Origin: Butyricicoccus_A sp963588905
GTDB taxonomy: Bacteria; Bacillota; Clostridia; Oscillospirales; Butyricicoccaceae
Reading direction: 5' to 3'
DNA length: 64,000 nt
NCBI GenBank assembly: GCA_963588905.1
Contig: CAVAJF010000031.1
Span: 21,559-85,558, forward strand
Of this stretch, positions 8,853 to 17,463 are shown in pieces. How positions within the stretch are numbered: the stretch's first letter is position 1; the number at the start of each line of letters is the position of its first letter. Made by a program: the position numbers and the translations under genes. A model generated the notes under the pieces. That model was given only the letters and a program-made list of their open reading frames with translations, ran no database searches and was not told the origin of the DNA.

Positions 8853-10490
8853 TCAGCCTTCATTTTCTCTTGCTACCAGCTGTTCTACGCTGTACATCTG
8901 GCGCAGCTTCGGCTTTTCGATCTTGCCGGTCGGATTGCGCGGAATATCTGCAAAGATAATCTTGACCGGACGCTTGTAGCGCGGCAGCTTCATGCAGTAG
9001 TCGCGGATTTCCTCCTCCGAGCAGCTAAAACCTTCCTTGATTTCAATGATTGCAGCGGTGATCTCACCGAGACGCTGATCCGGCATACCAATGACCGCAA
9101 CGTCCTTAATTGCCGGATGCGCACGCAGGAAGTCCTCGATCTGTACCGGATAGATATTCTCGCCGCCGCTGATGATGACGTCCTTCTTGCGGTCTACGAG
9201 GAAGTAGAAGCCATCCTCATCCTGACGCGCCATATCGCCGGTAAACAGCCAGCCATCCTTGAGTGTCTCTGCGGTTGCCTCTTCGTTGCGATAGTAGCAG
9301 GTCATGACACCAGGGCCCTTGACACACAACTCACCGACTTCACCCTGCTTGACTTCCTTGCCGTCCTCATCGACGATCTTTGCCTCCCAGCCAAAGCCCG
9401 GTACGCCGATAGCGCCGACCTTATGAATGTTTTCGACACCCAAATGCACACAGCCCGGTCCAATCGACTCACTCAAGCCATAGTTGGTGTCGTACTGATG
9501 ATTCGGGAAATATGCCTTCCAGCGGCGAATCAGAGACGGCGGAACCGGCTGCGCACCGATGTGCATGAGTCTCCACTGATCCAGCTCATAATCCGACAGC
9601 TTCAAGTCGCCGCGATCCAAGGCGTCCAGAATATCCTGTGCCCACGGAACCAGCAGCCATACAATGCTGCAATGCTCCTTGGAAACTGCTTCGAGAATAT
9701 ATTTCGGCTTGGTGCCCTTGAGCAAAACGGCCTTGCCGCCGGAAATCAGGCTGCCGAACCAATGCATCTTTGCGCCGGTATGATACAGCGGCGGGATGCA
9801 CAGGAACACATCCTCTTTGGTCTGGCCATGATGGTGCTGCTCGACACGAGCGGCGTGCATCAGCGATTCATGATTGTGCAGAATCGCCTTCGGGAAGCCC
9901 GTCGTGCCGGAAGAGAAATAAATCGCCGCATCATCTTCATCGGTAATATCAATGAGCGGTGCCTGGCTCGAACAATTGGCTGCCAAATGTGTGTAGTCCT
10001 CTGCCCAGCTCGGACATCCGCCCTCACCGAGATAGAACATCAGGCGATTTCGGCCCAGTTCATCGGCAATCGGCTCCAGACGGCCGATAAAGTTATTGCC
10101 GAATACAATCGCGTTGACCTCTGCCAATTCTGCGCAATACTTGATTTCATCGGTATCATAGCGGAAATTAAACGGCACTGCCAGCGCGCCGGTCTTGAGA
10201 ATGCCGAAATAAACCGGCAGCCACTCCAAGCAGTTCATCAGCAGAATGGCAACCTTGTCGCCCTTCTTGATGCCGCGGCTGAGCAACAAATTGGCAAAGC
10301 GGTTTGCCTTCTCGTCAAAGACGTGCCAAGTAATCTCTCGGCGGTAATCCGAAGCCGGTGTCGGCTCCATCAGATCATATTCCTTCCATGTTACCCGTCG
10401 AATCTCTTTGATCTCCGGATTCAGCTCAACCAGTGCGACATCGTTGCCGTACAGCTTGCTGTTTTTTTCAAGTAAATCGGTAATTGGCAT
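8853..10490 (-). CDS. Acyl-CoA synthetase (class I adenylate-forming)
   Basis: A 545-residue AMP-dependent synthetase/ligase. The AMP-binding motif YFSSGTTGFPK sits at 191-201, followed by YGLSESIGPG, GWLFTGDMARQDEDG, the hinge DRKKDVIISGGENIYP and the C-terminal lysine region PTGKIEKPK. It activates a carboxylic acid to the acyl-CoA. The position beside paaK and iorAB hints at aryl or medium-chain acids, but the acyl group cannot be read from the sequence. It has its own promoter and terminator. Confidence 0.88.
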   Translation of the reverse strand: MPITDLLEKNSKLYGNDVALVELNPEIKEIRRVTWKEYDLMEPTPASDYRREITWHVFDEKANRFANLLLSRGIKKGDKVAILLMNCLEWLPVYFGILKTGALAVPFNFRYDTDEIKYCAELAEVNAIVFGNNFIGRLEPIADELGRNRLMFYLGEGGCPSWAEDYTHLAANCSSQAPLIDITDEDDAAIYFSSGTTGFPKAILHNHESLMHAARVEQHHHGQTKEDVFLCIPPLYHTGAKMHWFGSLISGGKAVLLKGTKPKYILEAVSKEHCSIVWLLVPWAQDILDALDRGDLKLSDYELDQWRLMHIGAQPVPPSLIRRWKAYFPNHQYDTNYGLSESIGPGCVHLGVENIHKVGAIGVPGFGWEAKIVDEDGKEVKQGEVGELCVKGPGVMTCYYRNEEATAETLKDGWLFTGDMARQDEDGFYFLVDRKKDVIISGGENIYPVQIEDFLRAHPAIKDVAVIGMPDQRLGEITAAIIEIKEGFSCSEEEIRDYCMKLPRYKRPVKIIFADIPRNPTGKIEKPKLRQMYSVEQLVARENEG

Positions 10491-10572
10491 CGGGTATACC
10501 CTGTCCTTCCTCTAAAAAATCTCTATTCTGCGGGATTCTTTTCCCGTTTAAAGCGTAACTCTTTTACATATA

Positions 10573-10601
10573 AAAGTAACACAAACAGGGACAAATGTCA
10601 A
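10573..10601 (-). promoter_or_regulatory. Promoter of the acyl-CoA synthetase gene
   Basis: Minus-strand TTGACA, 17 bases, TACTTT. The -35 is consensus and the -10 is weak, which would suit an activated or moderate promoter. Confidence 0.6.
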
Positions 10602-10633
10602 TTGATTTCTAACTATACCGCCGTCAGGAAGCC

Positions 10634-11290
10634 CTAATTCTTTTTTAAATATTCCTCGAGACAGAGATTCTTTTCTTTCATTTCTTTTGCCGCCTGTCTT
10701 CCCACATACCGATAATGCCACGGCTCATTGTCAATGCCGGTAATGTTGATTTTATCCGCCGGATAGCGCTGAATAAAGCCGTATTTGTATGCATTGGCAT
10801 GTAGCCATGCATAAACCGCATCCGATGAGCACTTTTGGGTGTCCGCGTTAATATCTACACTGAGTCCCAGTTCATGTTCGCTGGTTCCGGGAATGGCAAC
10901 CAACGCTTCCGCCCGTTTCTTCGCTTCCCATCTGGCAACGCCTTGATCCTCATACGTTTGAATCCGATTTTCCATAATTTCTTTCTGTTGGTCGTAGGTT
11001 CGATAGCCTTCCCGCACAAACAGAGATAATCCCGCCGCCCGCGCATCATTGAACATCTGCTGCAACGCCGGATAGATTCTTGTATCCACCTGCTTTCCAT
11101 TCGACAGCGTCGTGAGGGCAACAGAGTAATCCTTCGGAACCGCATACGCTCTGTTGACAAGAATCAAATTCCAGTCACCGGAGGTGTCCGCCTGCTTTGT
11201 GTAAAAGGGCATCTGTCCATACGCCCGATAGGCCAGCGCACCGAGTACAAGAAATATCGCCAGCATGATGGTCTTTATCTGTTTTTTCAT
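10634..11290 (-). CDS. VanY-type D-alanyl-D-alanine carboxypeptidase (M15B)
   Basis: A 218-residue membrane-anchored or secreted peptidase of the M15B family. An N-terminal KKQIK plus hydrophobic helix anchors it. The zinc ligands are expected in SEHELGLSVDIN and EPWHYRYVG, both present, and the REGYRTYDQQ loop is typical. Such enzymes trim the terminal D-Ala of peptidoglycan stem peptides. The start at 11290 follows AAAGGCGGGG; an in-frame ATG six codons upstream lacks such a site. No van resistance genes lie nearby, so a wall-maintenance role is more likely than glycopeptide resistance. Confidence 0.9.
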   Translation of the reverse strand: MKKQIKTIMLAIFLVLGALAYRAYGQMPFYTKQADTSGDWNLILVNRAYAVPKDYSVALTTLSNGKQVDTRIYPALQQMFNDARAAGLSLFVREGYRTYDQQKEIMENRIQTYEDQGVARWEAKKRAEALVAIPGTSEHELGLSVDINADTQKCSSDAVYAWLHANAYKYGFIQRYPADKINITGIDNEPWHYRYVGRQAAKEMKEKNLCLEEYLKKN

Positions 11291-11308
11291 AAAACCCCGC
11301 CTTTGCAT

Positions 11309-11346
11309 AAAAAAAGCCCGCCTCTTTATCAGGAGACGAGCTTTTT
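11309..11346 (-). terminator. Terminator of the sigma/anti-sigma operon
   Basis: AAAAAGC pairs with GCTTTTT around an imperfect inner stem. It lies directly downstream of the anti-sigma-like gene, with a T-run on the minus strand. Confidence 0.65.
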
Positions 11347-11397
11347 ATTGTTTTGGTTTGTCATAAGGAGAAAATTGGCTGGTAACTGCTGTACAGC

Positions 11398-12195
11398 TTA
11401 CTGCACGGCTGCCGCAGTGATCTGCTGTGCCATTTCCAGCATCTGTTCGGTGCTCAAGCTGCCGTTCATCTGGTACAGCGTATAGTGTACGCCGCCCACC
11501 GTCCAGTTGATGCCATGATACTGCTCGGTCTCTACGCCGTTATCCGACTGACCGGCGTGAATGGCATCGCTGTCACCGACATTGAACTCCACGTTGCCGG
11601 ACGCTTCTTCCTTCTGATCCTCTTCAGTCATCTGATAAGAGTCCGACACATATTTTTCAGTCTTTGTTGTCTCGTAATAGGAGACACCGTCCTTCTGTGC
11701 GACACAGTTGCCTGTCTCCTCCTGAGAAGAACCGCTGTCCTGCACAAGCGAGGCGGTCTCGTCACCTTTCTGGTAGGTAAAATCGAGAGACGCATACTTG
11801 TTGACGGTCTGTCCGTCCTCGTTCTGCTCCTGATTGCTGACAACAGAACCGTCCTTGAAGGCAAAGCCGTTATCAAAGTTCTGTAACAGAGCCGGTGTAA
11901 ATCCGACGTCCTGCTCACACTGCTGGGCACTCGGCAGGCTGGTGTAATCTGCCGCTGCGGAGCTGCTTGCAAAAATCTGGCTGATCGCCGTACCGCCAAA
12001 CGCAAAGGCAGAACCGCCCACGACAACTGTTGCGGCAATCACAACCGCAGCCATTCTCTTTTTATTGTGTTTAAACATAGAAATCGGAACCTCCTTGTGT
12101 CCGTTCTCCTGTGCCATGCGATGCGCGATGCGCTCCCGCATCTCTTCCGGCATATGGATGTCTTGTATCGTCTTGATATAGTCGCTCTTTTTCAT
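11398..12195 (-). CDS. Putative membrane-bound anti-sigma factor
   Basis: A 265-residue single-pass protein. An amphipathic cytoplasmic head (MKKSDYIKTIQDIHMPEEMRE) is followed by one membrane helix at about 48-68 (KRMAAVVIAATVVVGGSAFAF) and an extracellular domain ending in a DUF4367-like segment (VEQYHGINWTVGGVHYTLYQMNG). The ATG overlaps the stop of the ECF sigma gene as ATGA. That coupling, and the topology, suggest it holds the sigma factor at the membrane until an envelope signal arrives. The signal is unknown. Confidence 0.75.
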   Translation of the reverse strand: MKKSDYIKTIQDIHMPEEMRERIAHRMAQENGHKEVPISMFKHNKKRMAAVVIAATVVVGGSAFAFGGTAISQIFASSSAAADYTSLPSAQQCEQDVGFTPALLQNFDNGFAFKDGSVVSNQEQNEDGQTVNKYASLDFTYQKGDETASLVQDSGSSQEETGNCVAQKDGVSYYETTKTEKYVSDSYQMTEEDQKEEASGNVEFNVGDSDAIHAGQSDNGVETEQYHGINWTVGGVHYTLYQMNGSLSTEQMLEMAQQITAAAVQ

Positions 12196-12710
12196 ATCCC
12201 TTCGCTCCCTTTCAGCTTCATCTGTCCGCCCTCTTCCAGCTCAAATTTGAGCTTTTTTCGTCCATACTGCAGGCGTTTTCGCACAGCTGCGGCAGAAATC
12301 GAAAGCATGTCCGCAATTTCCTCCGATGTGTATCCTTCTATATAGTAGAGATAAATCACGGTTTTCAGCTTCTTTGGCAGCCGCATGACTTCTTCCAAGA
12401 TGTCAACCTGCTGCTCGTCTGCGCACAGGTCATAGGCATCTTCCAAGGAAACATAGGTGTGACGCAAATGAAAGCGGTGCATGTCTCGGCAAATATTTGC
12501 CGCCACGCGCAGAAGCCATGCCTTTCGATGCTCCTCGCTGTCAAATGCGGGGGCTCGCGTGATATATCGAATCATGGTTTCCGACACAGCATCCTCTGCG
12601 TCTGCCTGATTGCCCGCGAGGGTAAAGCAAAAGCGGAACAAGGTATCTGCATACCTGCGAAAAATCTGTTCTGCATCCTCACCCGCCGGCCGTCCGGAAT
12701 GATTCTGCAT
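12192..12710 (-). CDS. ECF-type RNA polymerase sigma factor
   Basis: A 172-residue sigma-70 protein with region 2 (YADTLFRFCFTLAGNQADAE and the following helix) and region 4 (LPKKLKTVIYLYYIEGYTSE, then a helix-turn-helix SAAAVRKRLQYGR). The start at 12710 is chosen because AGGGAGGT lies nine bases upstream; the longer in-frame reading from 12833 has no such signal and would run into the neighbouring gene's terminator. It forms an operon with the anti-sigma-like gene. Confidence 0.92.
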   Translation of the reverse strand: MQNHSGRPAGEDAEQIFRRYADTLFRFCFTLAGNQADAEDAVSETMIRYITRAPAFDSEEHRKAWLLRVAANICRDMHRFHLRHTYVSLEDAYDLCADEQQVDILEEVMRLPKKLKTVIYLYYIEGYTSEEIADMLSISAAAVRKRLQYGRKKLKFELEEGGQMKLKGSEGI

Positions 12711-12783
12711 GGTTCTCAACCTCCCTTCACTATACACACGTTTCATCTCCTCTTTGTGTGACATGCACCGAAAAAAATTCAAA

Positions 12784-12811
12784 AAAACAGGGAGCGTTTC
12801 CGCTCCCTTGT
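12784..12811 (-). terminator. Terminator after the glycosyltransferase gene
   Basis: A 9-bp stem CAGGGAGCG with a TTTC loop, followed on the minus strand by seven T, lies just after the stop at 12820. Confidence 0.9.
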
Positions 12812-12819
12812 CTATCCAG

Positions 12820-14004
12820 TTAGTATTTGTCATCGGTTCCGGTTTTCATGCGATCCAGCAAAGTCGCCCGCTCCTGCCGCGCATTGACCAAATCCATCAC
12901 GTATGTGACCAATCGTTCTGAGGCATCGGGATGTCCCAGTGCGGTAATGGTCTCCTGCATGGTCCGAATGCGCACCGGATTGTTGAGCAGCGCATACAAC
13001 ACCTCATCCAGCGGAAATGTCTTAGTGACAAGCATCGCCATGCCATTATTGACCAAAAACTCCACATTGCGTTCTTCCTGTCCTGGAATCGGATTTGCTA
13101 AAATCATCGGCAATCGCTTGGCAATCGCCTCTGTCACCGTCAGACCGCCCGGCTTGGTGATAATGCAGTCCGCCGCGCTCATGAGTATATCTACATTATC
13201 CACAAAGCCCATCACGCGGATGCTGCACGAGCCGGTATACCGCTCGAGGAAATCCTGCAAATGCTGATAGGCTTTTTTATTGTTTCCGCACACGGCGAGA
13301 ATCTGAAAATCCACGCCGGTATTGGTAATATGCTGCACGGTCTCTGCACAGTCGCCATATCCCATGCTTCCGCTCATGACGAGCAGCACCGGACGCTCTA
13401 CGTCCAGTCCCAGCTGTCTGCGCGCCTCTTCCTTTTCGATGTGCCGATTGAATTTCGGGTGCACCGGAATGCCAAACGGCAGCAGGCGTTCCTCCGGAAT
13501 GCCTCGCTTGACGGCGGTCTGGGTAATCAGCTCGCTCGCCGTGACCAACCCATCCATATACAGGACATCCTCCCAATACGGATGAATGCAGTAGTCTGTC
13601 GCAATGCCGATGCTCGGTGCCGTGACCATGCCGCGCTGCTTCATCTGGCTGACCAGATGGGCCGCCAGCACATGCGTGCACACAATCGCATCCGGCTCAA
13701 AATTCTCCACAAACGACTCAAATCGAAAAGCGCCCAGTGTATTAACCAGCTTGACGATGTTCATTTTATTGAGCTTTTCCTTGGTCTGTGAGGTCTTATC
13801 ATAAAACAGTCGATACAGCTCCGGTGTGTACTTAGACGAAAGCAGGTAGCCCTTCGCCAGTGCCTGCTGAATCATTTTGCTGATATATTCGTATACATCG
13901 ACGGTCTGAACCTCTGCGCCTTTTTCTTGAAACAGGTCGGCCAACGCCTTCGCTGTGGCATGGTGTCCATAGCCCGCCGTCACTGACAGTAATAATATCT
14001 TCAT
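12820..14004 (-). CDS. Processive diacylglycerol glycosyltransferase-like protein (MGDG synthase/UgtP family)
   Basis: A 394-residue GT-B enzyme of family GT28. The N-terminal LLLSVTAGYGHHATAKALAD is the MGDG synthase domain signature, and SGSMGYGDC plus KPGGLTVTEAIAKRLPMI form the UDP-sugar side. The family transfers glucose or galactose from the UDP-sugar to diacylglycerol for membrane glycolipids and lipoteichoic acid anchors. The start at 14004 follows GGTGGAGG by six bases; an ATG four codons upstream is less well placed. The sugar used is not predictable here. Confidence 0.85.
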   Translation of the reverse strand: MKILLLSVTAGYGHHATAKALADLFQEKGAEVQTVDVYEYISKMIQQALAKGYLLSSKYTPELYRLFYDKTSQTKEKLNKMNIVKLVNTLGAFRFESFVENFEPDAIVCTHVLAAHLVSQMKQRGMVTAPSIGIATDYCIHPYWEDVLYMDGLVTASELITQTAVKRGIPEERLLPFGIPVHPKFNRHIEKEEARRQLGLDVERPVLLVMSGSMGYGDCAETVQHITNTGVDFQILAVCGNNKKAYQHLQDFLERYTGSCSIRVMGFVDNVDILMSAADCIITKPGGLTVTEAIAKRLPMILANPIPGQEERNVEFLVNNGMAMLVTKTFPLDEVLYALLNNPVRIRTMQETITALGHPDASERLVTYVMDLVNARQERATLLDRMKTGTDDKY

Positions 14005-14258
14005 GTAATCCTCCACCTTATGGATTTCATTTTACCCTATTCCCCTCATAAGTGCAACGTATAGCGGGCGAAATCCATCATTTTTACCGTATTGTAACCA
14101 TTTTTCTGCATTCTGACTATTTATCTTCTATGGGATTTGTCATATAATATATACGATGTATTTTGTAAGACAAGTCGAAATATATCCTATGAACAGAAAA
14201 ATCTGCGAATCCATCGAATTCCCTGGATTCCGTCATTTTAATTGGAGGCATTTGATTC

Positions 14259-15641
14259 ATGTCTGACTTTTCTTTAAAGTCCTATGTAAAAGACCATAAG
14301 ACCATTCACCTCGTCGGTATTGGCGGCGTGTCCATGTCTGCGCTCGCTGAGCTGCTGCTGCATCTCGGTGCCAAGGTAACCGGCTCTGACCGCACCGAAT
14401 CCGACGTCACGGACAAGCTGGCCAAGCTCGGCGCACACATTACATACGCACATCTGCCGGAAAACGTAGATCATGCAGATCTTGTGATCCGCACCGCTGC
14501 GGTACACGATGACAATCCGGAAATCGCACACGCTCGTGAGCTGGACATTCCGGTCATGGAGCGCGCACAGGCTTGGGGCAAAATCATGCTGGAATACAAG
14601 CACGCTGTCTGTGTATCCGGCACCCACGGCAAGACGACAACGACTTCTATGCTGACGATGATCGGCATGGAGTGCGGCTCTGACCCGACCGTCATGGTCG
14701 GCAGCAATCTGGATGCCATCGGCGGCACCCTGCGCATCGGCGCACATGATTACTTCATCGCAGAGTCCTGCGAGTACACCAATTCCTTCCTCAGCTTCCA
14801 TCCGACGGTTGCTGTCGTTCTGAATGTCGATGCCGATCATCTGGACTTCTTCAAGGACATCAACGACATCATTCATTCGTTCCATCGTTTCTGTGAGCTG
14901 GTTCCGGAAAACGGTGCGATTGTTGTCAACCACGATTCTGCCAACGCGATGCAGGCTGTGCAGGGCATTGACCGCACCTGCATTACCTTCGGCACAACGC
15001 CGGAAGCAGACGTCTATCCGGAAAACGTCACCGACCGCCACGGCTACTACAGCTTTGACGTCATGCACAAGGGCAAATTCTTCACCCATGTCGATCTGTC
15101 CGTTCCTGGCCGCCACAACATGCTCAACGCATTGGCTTCCTGCGGCGTATGCCTCTTCCTCGGTCTGGACGCAGAAAAATCTGCGGCAGGCCTCAAGAAG
15201 TTCACGGGTTCTTCCCGTCGTTTCCAGCTGACCGGCCACATGGCAAACGGTGCTACCGTCATTGACGACTACGCACACCATCCGACCGAGATGATGGCAA
15301 CGCTTAAGACCGCCCGCGAGATGGATTTTGACCGCATCATCTGTGTTTTCCAGTCGCACACGTATTCCCGCACCAAGGCACTGCTTCCGCAGTTTGTCGA
15401 AGCACTCAAGCTGTGCGACAAGGCCATTCTGGCGGACATCTACGCAGCCCGCGAGAAAAACACCTTTGGCATCAGCAGCAAGGACATTGCCGATCAGCTG
15501 GACGGCGGCGAATATTATCCGTCGTTTGAGCAGATTGAAGCGCGTGTCCGCGAAATCGCTCAGCCAAACGACCTCATCATTACCATGGGCGCAGGCAATA
15601 TCAATACCATCGGCCCCAAGCTTTGTGTTGACGCAAAGTAA
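14259..15641 (+). CDS. murC: UDP-N-acetylmuramate--L-alanine ligase
   Basis: A 460-residue Mur ligase. The N-terminal UDP-binding loop is GIGGVSMSALAELLLHLG, the ATP-binding loop is SGTHGKTTTTSML, and DDYAHHPTE marks the C-terminal domain. It adds L-Ala to UDP-MurNAc in the cytoplasm, the first step of stem peptide synthesis. It starts with GGAGG and an ATG at 14259, and is a single-gene unit closed by a strong terminator. A TATAAT box at 14143-14148 is a possible -10, but no clear -35 precedes it. Confidence 0.97.
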   Translation: MSDFSLKSYVKDHKTIHLVGIGGVSMSALAELLLHLGAKVTGSDRTESDVTDKLAKLGAHITYAHLPENVDHADLVIRTAAVHDDNPEIAHARELDIPVMERAQAWGKIMLEYKHAVCVSGTHGKTTTTSMLTMIGMECGSDPTVMVGSNLDAIGGTLRIGAHDYFIAESCEYTNSFLSFHPTVAVVLNVDADHLDFFKDINDIIHSFHRFCELVPENGAIVVNHDSANAMQAVQGIDRTCITFGTTPEADVYPENVTDRHGYYSFDVMHKGKFFTHVDLSVPGRHNMLNALASCGVCLFLGLDAEKSAAGLKKFTGSSRRFQLTGHMANGATVIDDYAHHPTEMMATLKTAREMDFDRIICVFQSHTYSRTKALLPQFVEALKLCDKAILADIYAAREKNTFGISSKDIADQLDGGEYYPSFEQIEARVREIAQPNDLIITMGAGNINTIGPKLCVDAK

Positions 15642-15656
15642 CATCTTCTAAACAGC

Positions 15657-15695
15657 AAAAGACTGCATTTCATGTGAAATGCAGTCTTTTTTTAT
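15657..15695. terminator. Bidirectional terminator between murC and mreB-like gene
   Basis: A perfect 16-bp stem (AAAAGACTGCATTTCA) with a two-base loop and T-runs on both strands. The minus-strand gene stops within its distal edge. Confidence 0.92.
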
Positions 15696-16711
15696 GCCAA
15701 TCCCTGTCTCCGGCGCGCGAGGTTTATCGGCCCGTCATGCAGTTGCTTCAACCGGTTCAGCGTGCGGCGCGTGCCGAGAATCACGCAAGTCTCCGGATCA
15801 TCGGAGGTATGTGCCTCCATTCCCAGCGACTGCGAGAGATATTCTGCCATGCCGTACAGCTTGGAGCCGCCACCCGCCAGCGCGATGCCGGTTTCCGTCA
15901 AATCTCCGACCAGCTCCGGCGGCGTGCGCTCCAGCAGCGCACACACGGCCTGCCGGATCAGATCCGCCTGTTCACGCAAAATCGGCATCAATTCCTCTGA
16001 CGTCACGGTCTCACAGGCAGGCAAGCCTGTTGATACCCGCCGTCCGCGCACCGGCACCGAGCACAGCTCGTCTCTCGGCAGGACACTGCCGATGGTCTGT
16101 TTGATGCTCTCTGCGGCAGAAATGCCGATGAGCAAATCGTGCTGCTGTTTGACATGCTCCTGAATCGCCGCATCACAGCTGTCTCCGGCAATGCGGATGG
16201 ACGCAGCACACACGACAGCTCCCAGCGAAATAACCGCCAAATCCGTCGTTCCGCCGCCAATATCGACAACTAGCGTCCCTTTCGGGCTGTCCGGATCGAC
16301 GCCCGCACCGGCGGCAGCAGCGACCGGCTGCTCCATCAGATACACCCGCGATGCTCCTGCCTGTATCCCCGCATCAATGACCGCCCGTTCTTCTAGCTCG
16401 GACACCAGCGGCGGCACACAAATCAATAAATTCGGGCGCATCAAGCTGCCGCATCCTGCGCGCTTTAAGAATACTTTTGTCATGGCTCCGGCAATCGAAC
16501 AATCGGTAATCACGCCGCCGCGCACCGGACGCACAGCAAGCAAATCCTCCGGTGTTCTGCCGAGCATGTCCCGCGCCTTTTTCCCGACACAGACAACACT
16601 GCCCGTGCTTCTGCGCATGGCCACGACAGACGGCTCACGCAAGACAATTCCTTTTCCTTCCCGATACAACAGCACCGATGATGTACCTAAATCCATTGCA
16701 TAATCAAACAT
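15692..16711 (-). CDS. MreB-like actin-family rod-shape protein
   Basis: A 339-residue protein with the actin-fold phosphate loops DLGTSSVLLYREGKG and VVDIGGGTTDLAVISLG and the adenosine motif GIALAGGGSKLYGM. Family members polymerise under the membrane and guide cell-wall synthesis. It is not next to mreC or mreD, so it may be an Mbl/MreBH-type paralogue rather than the main MreB. AGGAAC precedes the ATG. Confidence 0.88.
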   Translation of the reverse strand: MFDYAMDLGTSSVLLYREGKGIVLREPSVVAMRRSTGSVVCVGKKARDMLGRTPEDLLAVRPVRGGVITDCSIAGAMTKVFLKRAGCGSLMRPNLLICVPPLVSELEERAVIDAGIQAGASRVYLMEQPVAAAAGAGVDPDSPKGTLVVDIGGGTTDLAVISLGAVVCAASIRIAGDSCDAAIQEHVKQQHDLLIGISAAESIKQTIGSVLPRDELCSVPVRGRRVSTGLPACETVTSEELMPILREQADLIRQAVCALLERTPPELVGDLTETGIALAGGGSKLYGMAEYLSQSLGMEAHTSDDPETCVILGTRRTLNRLKQLHDGPINLARRRQGLA

Positions 16712-16813
16712 CCTGTGTTCCTCGCTTTCTGATTCCGAACGGCTATATCAAAGTATATGCCCGTCCGCCATGCGATGATACACAGGATGACTGATTTTTT
16801 ATTCGACAAGTTG

Positions 16814-17440
16814 TCAGGCTTTTGCTGCGGCAAGCACCCAAACGGTTTCCGGTCTGCCTTCCCGCAGCAGTCTTGCACAGTTGCTCACGGTTGCGCCGGT
16901 TGTGACAATATCATCAATCAGCAAAATCCGTTTGCCGGAAAGATCCATGTCGTTTTTCCGCGCAAATGAATGCGAGGCATTTTCCTGCCGCTGTTTTGCC
17001 GATAATCTCGACTGCTTGTGCGAGAGCAATTTGCGCTTGAGCAGCGGCAGATACGGCACGCCCCATTTTTCCGAAAGATATTTGGCAAATTCCTCACTCT
17101 GATTGAATCCGCGCCGAAATTTGTGCCAGCCATGCATCGGCACGCAGGTAATCACATCCGGCAGCGGCATGTGATGCCAATCCCACGCCTGTGCCATCAA
17201 TTCTGAAATCGGGTTGAGACGATAGGTCTGTTCGGCATATTTCAGCCGCAGCAGCGCGGTACGATAGCCGCCGCGATACCGTCCGGCGCAAACAACCTCA
17301 CTGACATATTCCGGCGGATAGCAGGTCAGCGTCTGCATATCCGATTCCATCTGCTGGCGGCAGTCCCTGCACAAGCCGCCCTCTCTGTCTGTGATTTGTT
17401 GCCCGCACAGAATACAGCTGGTTGGAAACAGCAGAGACAT
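16814..17440 (-). CDS. ComF family phosphoribosyltransferase-like protein
   Basis: A 208-residue protein with an N-terminal zinc-ribbon (CILCGQ...CRDCR) and the PRPP-binding loop ILLIDDIVTTGATVSNCARLL near the C-terminus. ComF proteins act in DNA uptake in competent bacteria; in many species their role is unknown. It follows recD2 by 23 bases. The second ATG (17440) is preferred because GAGGAGG then lies seven bases away; the first ATG (17446) is only one base from it. Confidence 0.9.
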   Translation of the reverse strand: MSLLFPTSCILCGQQITDREGGLCRDCRQQMESDMQTLTCYPPEYVSEVVCAGRYRGGYRTALLRLKYAEQTYRLNPISELMAQAWDWHHMPLPDVITCVPMHGWHKFRRGFNQSEEFAKYLSEKWGVPYLPLLKRKLLSHKQSRLSAKQRQENASHSFARKNDMDLSGKRILLIDDIVTTGATVSNCARLLREGRPETVWVLAAAKA

Positions 17441-17463
17441 GCTCATTCCTCCTCAAGGCTTGT

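Noticed and set aside
10634..11290. VanY as part of a vancomycin resistance cluster
   Set aside because: No vanH, vanA/B, vanX, vanR or vanS gene lies nearby; a housekeeping M15B carboxypeptidase is more likely.
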